Below are positions 28,083 through 37,114 of a stretch of 64,000 nt of DNA, piece after piece. A model generated the notes under the pieces. The model searched no databases. It saw only the letters and a list, made by a program, of their open reading frames with translations, and was not told where the DNA came from. Position 1 is the stretch's first letter. Each line of letters opens with the position of its first letter. The position numbers were made by a program, and so were the translations under genes. Source of the stretch: JBGASG01 sp046328035 (GTDB lineage: Bacteria; Cyanobacteriota; Vampirovibrionia; Obscuribacterales; Obscuribacteraceae). The DNA lies in NCBI GenBank assembly GCA_046328035.1, contig JAXLXI010000015.1:1-64000 (forward strand), in the 5' to 3' direction.

Positions 28083-28682
28083 CTACGCCGCGCCCGACAG
28101 CGCGGCGCGAGGAAGACCCAGCATCTCAGAGAGCCACTGAGGCAATTGCCTGATCCTCCCCGCGCATTCGTTCGCATCGCGCCAAGACCAGTTATTTGCG
28201 AGGAGCCGAACTCTTACGGAGGGGAGAGAGCGTTTCCCAATCTTCCAGAACGTCCTCAATTCCGTTCCAACTCTGGTTCTTCCGAGTTCCACCTTTCTTG
28301 GTGCGACCCCAACGAATTGAACGAGTCTTTTTTTTTCAATCATGAACTGCGTTGTCCGCCCATTCGTAGCAAAATAAGCATCAGCATTTTCATTGATAGG
28401 TACTCCCAGCTCCAATGCTAGAGCTCGGCTAATCTCCACTATCTGACGATCAAATGCTTTCGCTTTTGCCATCGCGATCTCCTCATCCGACGGGCGTAGT
28501 CCAGAATCGTTGTATTTTATAAACACTCCACTAGCGAGTCTCTTTATCTCCTTTTGCTTCACTAGTCTGAAGGTGGCGGTATCAACTGCCGTACGCTTTC
28601 CGTATTGCAGCAAATCCCGCGTGCAAAATATCTCAAGCGGACCAAGATTTTTGAAATGCTCCCTGATTTGTTTAATTGCCAT
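28083..28682 (-). CDS. DUF6088/AbiEi-like antitoxin-type protein, orphan
   Basis: About 199 residues from ATG 28682, which is preceded by a good GGAGG; a Met five codons upstream is less likely. The N-terminus (MAIKQIREHFKNLGPLEIFCTRDLLQYGKRTAVDTATFRLV) has the winged-helix look of AbiEi-type antitoxins. The following part (EIKRLASGVFIKYNDSGLRPSDEEIA) fits DUF6088. Such proteins usually sit beside a nucleotidyltransferase toxin (AbiEii); none is present here on either side. The region is visibly more AT-rich than its neighbours and is flanked by two 26-bp palindromes, which suggests acquisition by transfer. Confidence 0.75.
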   Translation of the reverse strand: MAIKQIREHFKNLGPLEIFCTRDLLQYGKRTAVDTATFRLVKQKEIKRLASGVFIKYNDSGLRPSDEEIAMAKAKAFDRQIVEISRALALELGVPINENADAYFATNGRTTQFMIEKKRLVQFVGVAPRKVELGRTRVGTELRTFWKIGKRSLPSVRVRLLANNWSWRDANECAGRIRQLPQWLSEMLGLPRAALSGAA

Positions 28683-29075
28683 ATGCAAATCCTCCATTTC
28701 GGAGTGGGGTGAAGTACTTCTTTTTAAACGTTGGATGGTGGCAAAAAGTTCAATCGCAAGCCAAAGAAAAAAAATGCACGAGGACTTTACCTCCGCAAGA
28801 GATTGAGTGATTTTTGCATGGAGAATTCCGCTGAAACGCCTCGATGAGCTAGGGCACTATGGGCCCAGGCTCACTGGAAATCTTGAGAACCTTCGTACCG
28901 CCCGCGGTGCCTGGCAAGAATTTTCGCGGAATTTCTTTCAACCCATCAGGGCTACACGGCGCGAGGCACCAGCGAAAAAATGCGAGCGTGTACACGTGAG
29001 TATGCTTGAGTTTTAACACATTTATTGGCAGCCTTGCCGCCAGCACGCTAAAGTATTGGCAGGAGAACTTCCGGC
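28683..29075. other. Intergenic region with repeat, no gene seen
   Basis: This 393-bp stretch between the DUF6088 gene and the DUF5131 gene holds copy c of the palindrome. The sequence ATGAGCTAGGGC at 28844 nearly repeats ATGAGCTAGAGC at 28045 near copy b. I find no convincing open reading frame, including no toxin-like partner. Confidence 0.5.
28914..28939. repeat. 26-bp palindromic repeat, copy c
   Basis: Arms GCAAGAATTTTC and GGAATTTCTTTC, almost identical to copy b and in the same orientation, 136 bp upstream of the DUF5131 gene. Confidence 0.75.
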
Positions 29076-29816
29076 ATGAGTGATAACTCCAGCATTGAAT
29101 GGACCGACGCCACGTGGAACCCAATCACTGGGTGCCACAAGATTAGTCCAGGTTGTGCAAACTGCTATGCCGAGACTTTTGCGGAGCGCTTTCGTGGAGT
29201 GCCAGACCATCCTTATGAACAAGGATTTGATCTAAATCTATGGCCCAATCGCCTTGAGCTACCACTCTCCTGGCGGAAGCCAAAGCGCATTTTCGTCAAC
29301 TCGATGAGCGACCTGTACCACAAGGACGTGCCGCAAGAATTCATTCTGAAAATCTTTCTGGTAATGAAACAAGCAGAATGGCACACGTTCCAAATCCTCA
29401 CCAAGCGCGCGGAACGTCTCGAAGAACTGGATCCCATCCTGCCCTGGTGCCCTCACATCTGGCAAGGAGTGAGCGTAGAAAACGCCGACTACAAATACCG
29501 CATCGATCATTTGCGGCGCACGCGTGCTCACACCAAGTTTCTTTCCATCGAGCCCTTGATAGGTTCGCTCGGAGACAATCTCGATCTCTCCGGCATCGAC
29601 TGGGTAATCGTCGGCGGCGAATCAGGTCATCGTTCCCGCCCTCTAAATCCCGAATGGGTAACGACCATTCGCGATCAGTGCAAGGAACAAAACGTGGCTT
29701 TTTTCTTCAAACAGTGGGGCGGTCGCAATAAGAAAGCCGCCGGTAGACTGCTCGAAGGCCGCACCTGGGACGAGATGCCTACTCGAAGCGGACACTCTAA
29801 AATCGGAACGTCCTAA
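29076..29816 (+). CDS. DUF5131 / phage Gp37-Gp68 family protein
   Basis: 246 residues, the usual size. The N-terminus IEWTDATWNPITGCHKISPGCANCYAE is diagnostic and carries Cys20, Cys27 and Cys30, a likely iron-sulfur or zinc cluster site as in radical-SAM-like folds. RIFVNSMSDLYHKDVP, FQILTKRAERL and WVIVGGESGHRSRPL follow the family pattern. These proteins occur in phages and mobile defence-like loci, often beside a three-Cys-motif partner (TcmP). No such partner is present here. The start is ATG 29076, with AGGAG upstream. Confidence 0.88.
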   Translation: MSDNSSIEWTDATWNPITGCHKISPGCANCYAETFAERFRGVPDHPYEQGFDLNLWPNRLELPLSWRKPKRIFVNSMSDLYHKDVPQEFILKIFLVMKQAEWHTFQILTKRAERLEELDPILPWCPHIWQGVSVENADYKYRIDHLRRTRAHTKFLSIEPLIGSLGDNLDLSGIDWVIVGGESGHRSRPLNPEWVTTIRDQCKEQNVAFFFKQWGGRNKKAAGRLLEGRTWDEMPTRSGHSKIGTS

Positions 29817-29824
29817 CGCGAGTC

Positions 29825-31105
29825 CTAAAACGCTCCGCTGCTCGCTGCCGGAGTATTCATGTCGTGAGAGGCAAACCGCAATGCAAAATCCACATTGCCA
29901 AACACATGCTTGGTCACCATGGATAGTGCCTGGTGCTTGCTCTTCTGCTGTGCGATACCCATCGGGGTAACACTCACAGAAAATCCGTCGCCCTGCAGTT
30001 TCTGGGCAACCTTCAGCATCGGATTGATCCCTGACACCGTATCCTCGAATACATAAATCCGAATCGGCGTTTCAGCCAAATTCGCCAGCAAATGCTCATG
30101 AGGATTTTCACCCTCACGGTCAACTCGGTACGCCGCTTCCAGCAGATCGATATCGTTTTGCTGATAGATAGCCGCCGCCAGCGCCGCCAGCGCTTGGGTG
30201 GTGTTTGGTTTCGTCAAGTCTTCGGTTCGGCAATCGGTCCGGGCGGCCAGCCATTGCATCATGCCCATCCCCACCATCGGAAAGCCCTTCATTCCACACA
30301 GATCCAGGGCAATCTCTGCTTCAGGCGAGAAACCTTCGGTCGCGGTCTCCGAAGGCGGAGGCAAGCTCGGACGGGCTGTATAGATCGCCGCGCGGCAATC
30401 AGGACGCTCGTTTAACAGTTGCAACATGGCAACCGATTGCTGCGAAATCAGCGGTTTGTCAGCGACGCGCAGCAGCGGCTCCTCGTTGTATTCGCTATGT
30501 AGGTTGTAAGTCTTCTCGAACTCATCCTTGCCAAGCAGAATGTTTTGAAAGAGCCCAGTCCCATAGCTCTCATAAACAGAACGCGTTCCCATCAGAAACG
30601 CTTTGTGTATTTCCAACAGGGAATAAATCAAAGCCCTGGATGCAAATTGCTTGCGAATCTGCGCCTCGACCATCTGCAACGCGATATCAGGCGGGTGTGC
30701 CGGCAATCGCTTCATTAACTCGGTGGCTATTTCTGTGTAGCCGGGTTTCTGGATAACCAGCGGCGTTTTTTGAAAAACAGTCAGGCGCTGGTTGATAGTC
30801 TCCAGTCCCTCCAGGCGGTCGCTCAAGCTCTTCTCGTGAGCCTCAGTGCCGGTCAGGTGAAAGGTGATCCGCTCCAGAATGGCGCTGAACAGGATATTGG
30901 TCATATCCCAGACATCATGAATGCCGCACGCTTCCATGTGAGCGATGTCGGATTCCGTCGGCATCACATCTTCGAGATTACGAAGCCCTACTTGCCTGCC
31001 TAATATCTCCAGCGTCTTGACGATGCACTGGCGATAAGCGAGCGGTTCCACGAGGACTCCGTCCACATCGAGCAAAAGCAGATTTAGTGTTGGGCGATGT
31101 TCCAT
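29825..31105 (-). CDS. HAD-superfamily protein with large insert
   Basis: 426 residues. HAD motif I is LLLLDVDGVLVE (Asp13, Asp15), motif II is probably AAIYTAR near 240, a Lys candidate lies in DLTKPNTTQA, and motif IV is IYVFEDTVSGI near 360. A helical insert of about 220 residues between motifs I and II is much larger than in typical phosphatases. The gene lies 94 bp after the kinase-like gene at the end of the his operon and on the same strand. No histidinol-phosphate phosphatase is otherwise visible in the cluster, so this gene is a candidate for that step; this is inference from context. Confidence 0.75.
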   Translation of the reverse strand: MEHRPTLNLLLLDVDGVLVEPLAYRQCIVKTLEILGRQVGLRNLEDVMPTESDIAHMEACGIHDVWDMTNILFSAILERITFHLTGTEAHEKSLSDRLEGLETINQRLTVFQKTPLVIQKPGYTEIATELMKRLPAHPPDIALQMVEAQIRKQFASRALIYSLLEIHKAFLMGTRSVYESYGTGLFQNILLGKDEFEKTYNLHSEYNEEPLLRVADKPLISQQSVAMLQLLNERPDCRAAIYTARPSLPPPSETATEGFSPEAEIALDLCGMKGFPMVGMGMMQWLAARTDCRTEDLTKPNTTQALAALAAAIYQQNDIDLLEAAYRVDREGENPHEHLLANLAETPIRIYVFEDTVSGINPMLKVAQKLQGDGFSVSVTPMGIAQQKSKHQALSMVTKHVFGNVDFALRFASHDMNTPAASSGAF

Positions 31106-31199
31106 TAGCGATCAAACCAAAACTTGACAACGCCGGATACGGCAGACGCACATTTTCGACCAGCGACTGCCGGTTGTCCAGACATGGGGAGGACAAACG

Positions 31200-32507
31200 T
31201 TATCCAGCGAACGGAGATTCAAGGATACGGTCGAGCCGGCTGGTCATGCTGTTACTACCTTCACAGGAACCGGAGCCCAACTCAACCGCCATGGACAAGC
31301 CGAGCATTCGCACCCCAAAAGAGTAGCGCTCGGACAATGTGCCGTCCGCCTTGTAAGGCGCGAAATGATTGACGGTCAAAAACGGGCAGCAAAATAGAGA
31401 TGACCGCAAATAGGTCTGCCAGTCGCCACGTAGCATCCCCTGCGCTTGCAACAGCTCAAGCGTCGGTCGCAACACGTGTTTCAGCTTCGATTCCAGAAAC
31501 GCCTCGCGGAGGCTCGAGATTTCGAAATTGTGAGTAATCTCGATGATGTCTTTGTCCATCACCATTCCCAGGGTAAATTCTTTGTCGACCTCGTCCGGAT
31601 AATACATCCAGCGCGCGAAGACGTTATGGAAAAGCGGCTTGGTGAGATCTAACAGCGGGTGATGTCGTCCGGCAAACGCCGGATCAAAGAGCAGCAATCG
31701 ATTGTCTGCGGCATCAAAGAAAACATTACCGTTGTGGGCGTCACCATGTCCAACAACCGATGGTCCCGCCGCCGGTGCCAGCTGAATTTGCGCCCGTTCG
31801 ATGATCTCATTCAGCGTCTCTCCGTAGCGAACTCCATTGATCACCCAATGCATGTTTGCCAGTTCGTCGAAATCGACCTGCGTACCAGCCTCCGTCTTCA
31901 TTGTTTTCCCGCGATAGAACAGTCGCAGCCGTCCATCTTCCGCCAGTCGATGCGAAAACAATTGATGAATCGGAGCGCGCCGATCATCAGTTTCCGGGGT
32001 TTGCTTGAGAGTCCTGGCGTATATCGAACTTGTAATCTCATCCAATTGGTTTTGCGCTGCCACCATGGCATCAAAGTTCGACGCCTCATGCGCGCCGCGC
32101 AACTGCAACAACTCGTCCTCAGTCGCCTTCGCCACATCGAACAAAGTCGCAAATTCGATAATCTCGTAAAGCACGAGTTGCTTACCGGGGCGATGCGTAA
32201 TTTGCTTAGCAGTCACCACCGGATAACCGGCGTCAGCGAGCGCCTTGGCGTTGTAATACTCATCTAAGCGCTCATTCTCCTCGACGTGCATTTTGAAGAA
32301 ATATCGCTCGCTCTCGCCAAAGGTCACAAACCCGTTGATCGAATTGAGCGATTCGGGCTTTGGACGCAACTCAACACGAGTGATAGCGGCATCTTCGCTC
32401 TTCTGCAACAATGCCAGCAAAGCCAGTTCCGCAGCGCCACGATCCGCAAATTGCAGCTTCTGGATATCGATTAAACGCAGCCGCGCCGCATCATCAACTT
32501 CAGTCAT
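31200..32507 (-). CDS. APH-fold kinase-like protein, coupled to hisD
   Basis: About 435 residues. ATG 32507 overlaps the hisD stop in TGATG, which indicates translational coupling; a longer frame inside hisD is rejected. The C-terminal half has the aminoglycoside-phosphotransferase/choline-kinase signature: VVGHGDAHNGNVFF (catalytic loop, about 250-262) followed by LLLFDPAFAG (metal-binding Asp). The N-terminal lobe includes RYFFKMHVEENERLDEYYNA with a candidate ATP lysine. Such enzymes phosphorylate small molecules. Its fixed place in a biosynthetic operon suggests a metabolite substrate, but I cannot name it. Confidence 0.8.
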   Translation of the reverse strand: MTEVDDAARLRLIDIQKLQFADRGAAELALLALLQKSEDAAITRVELRPKPESLNSINGFVTFGESERYFFKMHVEENERLDEYYNAKALADAGYPVVTAKQITHRPGKQLVLYEIIEFATLFDVAKATEDELLQLRGAHEASNFDAMVAAQNQLDEITSSIYARTLKQTPETDDRRAPIHQLFSHRLAEDGRLRLFYRGKTMKTEAGTQVDFDELANMHWVINGVRYGETLNEIIERAQIQLAPAAGPSVVGHGDAHNGNVFFDAADNRLLLFDPAFAGRHHPLLDLTKPLFHNVFARWMYYPDEVDKEFTLGMVMDKDIIEITHNFEISSLREAFLESKLKHVLRPTLELLQAQGMLRGDWQTYLRSSLFCCPFLTVNHFAPYKADGTLSERYSFGVRMLGLSMAVELGSGSCEGSNSMTSRLDRILESPFAG

Positions 32508-33829
32508 CAGACATTCTGTTTTTCGAAACGCACTTCGACGCTGCGACGGTGCGCATCCAGTCCTTCTACGGTGGCAATCGTCTGGACAATCGGTCGCAAC
32601 CGGTCCAGTCCGCTCTTGGTGACGGTCGAATACTGCACACGCTTCATGAAGGTCCACACGCCGACCGGAGACGTCTGTCTCGCCCAGCCGCACGACGGCA
32701 GCACGTGGTTGATGCCGGTTGCGTAATCACCGGTGGCAACCGGATTGTAATATCCAAGGAAAGCCGAACCGGCATTTTCAATACCCTTCAAGGTGGCATC
32801 GGGATCCTGCGTCAGTATCTCGAGGTGCTCAGGCGCGTACTCGTTAGTGAAATCAACCGCCTCCTGCATGGAAGGCACCACAATAATCGCGCTGTAGGTC
32901 TCCAGTGCTTTTTTGATGTAATCCTGTCGCGAGAGAGTTTTGTATTGCTTCTCGATTTCCTTCTCGGTCAACTCGGCAAGCTCCGCGGAATCAGTCAGCA
33001 GCACTCCGGCCGAATCCGGTCCGTGCTCTGCGCGGGCAAGCAGGTCGGCCGCACAGTAAGTCGCCTTGGTGCGCAAGTCGAGCCCCTCCGGCGTGGTGCC
33101 GTCGGCGAGCACGATTGCCTCACTCGGTCCTGCCGGCATATCTATAGATACCTTCGCCTGACAAAGAATCTTGGCGGCAGTCACAAAGGGATTTCCCGGT
33201 CCGGCGATCAACAATACCGGCTTGATGGTCTCCGTTCCGTACGCGAGCGCCGCAATCGCTTGCGCTCCACCGACCCGATATATCTCCGTGACGCCGCACT
33301 CGCGCGCCGCAATCAAGACTTCATAGCCCTTGCCGCGCGGGGAGATGCAAGAAACTATGCGCGGGCAACCAGCCGCTTTGGCCGCCACCGCCAGAATTTG
33401 TTGCACGGTCGGAAATGGATTTTTCCCACCCGGCACATACAACCCGACATCGGAAAGGGGAGTCCATTTCTCGCCGACAACAATGCCGTTCTCCATTTCG
33501 TTTTCCCATTCCGGAACCTGCTGTCGCTGCAGTTCATGGAACCGCTTCGACAGGGAGATCTGTTCGCGGATGCGCTCCAGCGTTTCTTTGCTGGTGTTCT
33601 TATAGGCTTCGTCTATATCAGCTTCGGTCACCACCAGCCGGTCGGCGCTGTACTCAGGGTCATCCCATTCCTTCGTGAAACGCACCAGTGCCGCATCACC
33701 TTCCGCGCGCACGGCTTGAATGATTTGCTCGACCTTCGGCTTGACGCTGTCGATGTCCTCATGCGCGCGTTTCATGACCTTATCCCGGTCTTGCTTCGAC
33801 ATGGAATTCAGTTGGAACGTGCGAATCAT
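32507..33829 (-). CDS. hisD: Histidinol dehydrogenase
   Basis: 440 residues, the normal size. HisD oxidises histidinol to histidine in two NAD-dependent steps, the end of the pathway. Visible signatures are VGLYVPGGKNPFPTVQQ, ASPRG-like ISPRGKGYEVL, QAIAALAYGT, IAGPGNPFV, DMPAGPSEA, and EYAPEHLEIL with the catalytic Glu-His. The start overlaps the aminotransferase stop by 4 bp (ATGA) and the stop overlaps the kinase-like gene by 1 bp, so it is in the middle of a tightly coupled operon. Confidence 0.96.
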   Translation of the reverse strand: MIRTFQLNSMSKQDRDKVMKRAHEDIDSVKPKVEQIIQAVRAEGDAALVRFTKEWDDPEYSADRLVVTEADIDEAYKNTSKETLERIREQISLSKRFHELQRQQVPEWENEMENGIVVGEKWTPLSDVGLYVPGGKNPFPTVQQILAVAAKAAGCPRIVSCISPRGKGYEVLIAARECGVTEIYRVGGAQAIAALAYGTETIKPVLLIAGPGNPFVTAAKILCQAKVSIDMPAGPSEAIVLADGTTPEGLDLRTKATYCAADLLARAEHGPDSAGVLLTDSAELAELTEKEIEKQYKTLSRQDYIKKALETYSAIIVVPSMQEAVDFTNEYAPEHLEILTQDPDATLKGIENAGSAFLGYYNPVATGDYATGINHVLPSCGWARQTSPVGVWTFMKRVQYSTVTKSGLDRLRPIVQTIATVEGLDAHRRSVEVRFEKQNV

Positions 33830-35115
33830 GGCTTTCTCCCCGCAAAGTAGTTATCGAGTCGGTCAAAGGCTTCAGTCAGTTCTGCTTCATCAGCACCGAA
33901 CGACATTCGTATATGGTTTTCACCGGTCGGTCCAAAGGCGCTGCCCGGAATGGTGATCACTTTTGCTTCATTCAAAATGCGCAGTGTGAAATCAATGGAA
34001 GACTCTGAAGCAGACGAGACTTCCTTCGCCGCTCCCTTCACCGACGACTTGAACCGGGGAAAAACATAATATCCACCCACCGGTTTCACATAGGTAAAGA
34101 CTTCGGCAAGCCGGTTCAGGCGCGCGCACACCAGATCTCGCCTGCTTCCTAACGCATCGACAAGTTGCTGCACGCTACGGTCGCCTTCGCCGTCGACACC
34201 ATTGGTGGCACGCAGCGCCGCCAGAGCCGCAAACTGCGATATCGTCGGAGCACAGATGGCAAACGCATCATGCACCTTCAAGACCTGGCGAATAATTCGC
34301 CCGGGAGCATACATGAACCCTACTCGCCAGCCGGTCATGCAATACCGTTTGGAGAAACTGCAAACGGCTATCACATGCTCCTTCAGATCAGCGCGAGCCA
34401 TCAAACTGTAGAACGGCAGGCCGTCGTAAACTAGAAAATCATAGGCCTCATCGAGAATGAGAAACAAGTCGTGCTCTAGAACAATCTTGGCGACCTCGTT
34501 CAGTTCGCTCTCACTGAATACGGTGCCTGTCGGGTTGACCGGATTACAAAGAATGATCGCCTTCGTATTCTTCGAGACCGCCTTTCTGATCGCCTCAATA
34601 TCGAGCTTCCACCCCTGCTCTTCAACCAGCGGCACAAAGCGTGGCACGCCTTCTGCGAAGAGCACTTGTTCGATATGGGAGGCATAGGTGGGCGACGGCA
34701 AAATCACCTCGTCTCCGCGTTCGACGATAGTGGCGATGCCGGCGGCTAACGCTTCCATGCCACCACAACTGACAAAGATCTCCTTCTCATGGTCCACATT
34801 CGCGACGCCGCGAGTTCGTTTCAAGTCGCGGGCGATTTCTTGCTTCAACTCCGGCAGACCCGGCTGAATAGAATACTTGCCGATGGCCGTCGACGGATTC
34901 TGCAGTTCTTCAATGACGGCACGCCGAATAAATTCCGGTGTATTCAACGACGGAATGCCTTGCCCGAGCGACACGCACCCACCGACTCGGGCAGCCAGCA
35001 CAGGCATTTGTTTGATAGCGGAAACAGAGATCTGAGCCACTCGTCTGGCGATATCGGAAACATCCGCCTCACCCTCGACTCGATCGAACACCGATCTGCT
35101 CATTTGATTCGTCAC
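33826..35115 (-). CDS. PLP aminotransferase in hisC position
   Basis: About 429 residues from GTG 35115, which overlaps the upstream stop (GTGA) and has GGGAGG nine bases before it; ATG 35103 is the alternative. It is a fold-type I aminotransferase: SCGGMEALAAGI, PTYASH, CNPVNPTGTVFS, DEAYDFLVY, SFSKRYCMTGWRVGF (PLP lysine) and IRMSFG. The sequence looks more like the aspartate/aromatic aminotransferase branch than classical HisC. Its position in the operon, and the absence of another aminotransferase gene, make histidinol-phosphate aminotransferase the likely role. Confidence 0.85.
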   Translation of the reverse strand: MTNQMSRSVFDRVEGEADVSDIARRVAQISVSAIKQMPVLAARVGGCVSLGQGIPSLNTPEFIRRAVIEELQNPSTAIGKYSIQPGLPELKQEIARDLKRTRGVANVDHEKEIFVSCGGMEALAAGIATIVERGDEVILPSPTYASHIEQVLFAEGVPRFVPLVEEQGWKLDIEAIRKAVSKNTKAIILCNPVNPTGTVFSESELNEVAKIVLEHDLFLILDEAYDFLVYDGLPFYSLMARADLKEHVIAVCSFSKRYCMTGWRVGFMYAPGRIIRQVLKVHDAFAICAPTISQFAALAALRATNGVDGEGDRSVQQLVDALGSRRDLVCARLNRLAEVFTYVKPVGGYYVFPRFKSSVKGAAKEVSSASESSIDFTLRILNEAKVITIPGSAFGPTGENHIRMSFGADEAELTEAFDRLDNYFAGRKP

Positions 35116-36353
35116 TTGGCACGACCTCCCAGTTCGCATTCGATGTCCGCCCACGACACACCTTCATCTACTGCCAGCAAACTGGCGAAGTAGATCAGAT
35201 CAGCGATCTCCCAGCGCAAATTCTCAGTTGACTCGAAAGTGCAGACCTCGTGAGCCTCTTCCATCAGTTTCTTGAGCAGTTTACGCCGGTCTTTGAAAAG
35301 CTTCACCGAATAAGATCCCTCCGGCATCTCTTGCTTACGCTGCTGCAGAATACTGAACAGCTGCCCGACAGAAAATTGCCTGGCGGACGTTGCCTGCCCG
35401 AAGCAACTGTAAGAGCCACGATGGCAGGCGCCCTCAGTTTGCTCGATGCGAAACAAAAGACTGTCGCGATCGCAATCCACCCGGCAAGAAACCAGCTGCT
35501 GCGTCGCGCCCGAAGTCAATCCCTTCTCCCATATCTCCTGGCGCGAACGGCTGTAATAGATGCCTTTACCCTCTTTCAGTGCTCGCCGCAAAGACTCGGG
35601 TGAGCTATACGCCAGCATCAAAACCTGTCCGTTCATATCCTGAACAACGGTAGGCACCACACCAGTGCCGTTGGTGTCGAAGTTGACGCTTTGCACGACT
35701 GCCTCGACCGGATCCACTAGTCCTTTATATAAGGCCATCCCCACCTGCACGTCTGCTCCGAGCGCCGAGATATCGGACACTTCCGAGGTGGAGGCAATGC
35801 CACCGGCAACGGTGACATGCTTTTTCAGCTTTTCCAGCAGTCCCGCCGCGGCCGACGCGGGCAGTCCACCCAGCCCGCCCTCTGCTTCCACAAACGTAAC
35901 CAGAAATCCGCTGCAGTACGGCTCAAGCCTGCTGGCCCGCTCCCAGATTGATTCACCGGTAGAATTCGTCCAGCCCTTATCGACGACCTCTTCGTTGACG
36001 TGATCGAGCGCTACGATAATGCGGTCCGCCGGAAACTGACTGAGGAACTCGGGCGTGGCTTTGGTCCCGACGATCAGTGACTTGGCGCCGGCGCGCAGCA
36101 ATGCGCGACCGGTTTCTACATCACGAATGCCGCCCCCGACCCGGGCATCTGCAACTTTGCAAATGCGCTCAATCAATTCGCGATTGTTGCCTTTGCCCAT
36201 GGCGGAATCAAGATCGATCACCGCCACTTCACCATATCGATTGAATTCACGGGCAAGGTCTACCGGATCGCGCTCGCTCTCCAGGACAAACTCCTTGCCC
36301 TGGCGCAGTTGCACCGCTTTTCCGCCGATAATATCGATGCTGGGAACAATCAT
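35112..36353 (-). CDS. Trifunctional HisA-HisI-HisE fusion
   Basis: 413 residues carrying three consecutive steps. Residues 1-230 form a HisA barrel (PSIDIIGGKAVQL, ARVGGGIRD, VTVAGGIASTSEVSDI), where the usual DG of the second phosphate half reads FVEAEGGLGG, like the eukaryotic HIS6 type. Residues about 232-320 are HisI, phosphoribosyl-AMP cyclohydrolase (YYSRSRQEIWEKG, DCDRDSLLF, CHRGSYSCF). Residues about 330-413 are HisE, phosphoribosyl-ATP pyrophosphohydrolase (KLLKKLMEEAHEVC, EIADLIYF). HisIE fusions are common, but HisA joined to them is not usual. The start overlaps hisF by 4 bp (ATGA). Confidence 0.92.
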   Translation of the reverse strand: MIVPSIDIIGGKAVQLRQGKEFVLESERDPVDLAREFNRYGEVAVIDLDSAMGKGNNRELIERICKVADARVGGGIRDVETGRALLRAGAKSLIVGTKATPEFLSQFPADRIIVALDHVNEEVVDKGWTNSTGESIWERASRLEPYCSGFLVTFVEAEGGLGGLPASAAAGLLEKLKKHVTVAGGIASTSEVSDISALGADVQVGMALYKGLVDPVEAVVQSVNFDTNGTGVVPTVVQDMNGQVLMLAYSSPESLRRALKEGKGIYYSRSRQEIWEKGLTSGATQQLVSCRVDCDRDSLLFRIEQTEGACHRGSYSCFGQATSARQFSVGQLFSILQQRKQEMPEGSYSVKLFKDRRKLLKKLMEEAHEVCTFESTENLRWEIADLIYFASLLAVDEGVSWADIECELGGRAK

Positions 36354-37114
36354 AGCCTTGCTGGTACTCCTGCTGCGCGCAAACGCTCTTTGACCTGAGC
36401 GATGGTGTAGGTGCCATCGTGAAAAATACTTGCTGCCAGGGCGGCATCAGCGCTGGCTTCCTTGAACACGTCGACGAAACTCTCCGGGTCGCGAGCACCG
36501 CCCGACGCAATCACCGGCACCGGCAGATTGCGCGCGAAGGTGCGCACCATCTCCAGGTCGAAACCAGATAAGGTGCCGTCACGATCCCATGACGTCAGAA
36601 GTATCTCGCCGGCGCCGCGCTCAACACATTCCTGAGCCCACTGGAAAGCATCACGTCCGGTCGCCACGCGACCGCCCTTGATCAATACTTCCCACGTGCC
36701 GGGAGACGCCGCAGCCCGTGCATCGATTGCCACCACGCAGCACTGCGAACCCCAGGCAGAGGCAATCTCGCCGATCAATTCCGGCCGCTGCACCGCCGCA
36801 GTGTTGATCGAAACCTTGTCGGCGCCGCTGCTCAAAAGTTTCTTCGCATCAGCGGCTGTGGTGATGCCGCCGCCGACTGTAAATGGAATCGAGAGATTGT
36901 CGGCGACGCGTTCGACCAGCTCGACGACGGTCGCCCGTTCTTCGGCCGACGCAGATATGTCGAGAAACGTCAGTTCGTCGGCGCCTTGTTCTTCGTAGAT
37001 CAAGCCCAGTTCGACGGGGTCGCCGATGGTTCGCAGATTGGTGAACTTCACACCTTTCACGGTCATGCCGTTGGCTACGTCAAGGCAGGGAATGATGCGC
37101 TTACAGAGTGACAC
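36350..37114 (-). CDS. hisF: Imidazole glycerol phosphate synthase cyclase subunit
   Basis: 254 residues, standard length, starting at GTG 37114 inside the end of hisH (14-bp overlap). HisF uses ammonia from HisH to make imidazole glycerol phosphate and AICAR. Signatures are RIIPCLDVANGMTVKGVKF (catalytic Asp), DELTFLDISAS, FTVGGGITT, GADKVSINTAA, ILLTSWDRDGTLSGFD (second catalytic Asp) and PVIASGGARDP. It is coupled to hisH upstream and to the hisA/I/E fusion downstream. Confidence 0.97.
   Translation of the reverse strand: MSLCKRIIPCLDVANGMTVKGVKFTNLRTIGDPVELGLIYEEQGADELTFLDISASAEERATVVELVERVADNLSIPFTVGGGITTAADAKKLLSSGADKVSINTAAVQRPELIGEIASAWGSQCCVVAIDARAAASPGTWEVLIKGGRVATGRDAFQWAQECVERGAGEILLTSWDRDGTLSGFDLEMVRTFARNLPVPVIASGGARDPESFVDVFKEASADAALAASIFHDGTYTIAQVKERLRAAGVPARL

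Noticed and set aside
28849..29124. Minus-strand frame as a toxin partner for the AbiEi-like gene
   Set aside because: It overlaps the DUF5131 start, includes the palindrome and has no nucleotidyltransferase motif.
32411..33850. 479-codon plus-strand frame opposite hisD
   Set aside because: It lies over intact hisD, has no family motifs and no ribosome site.
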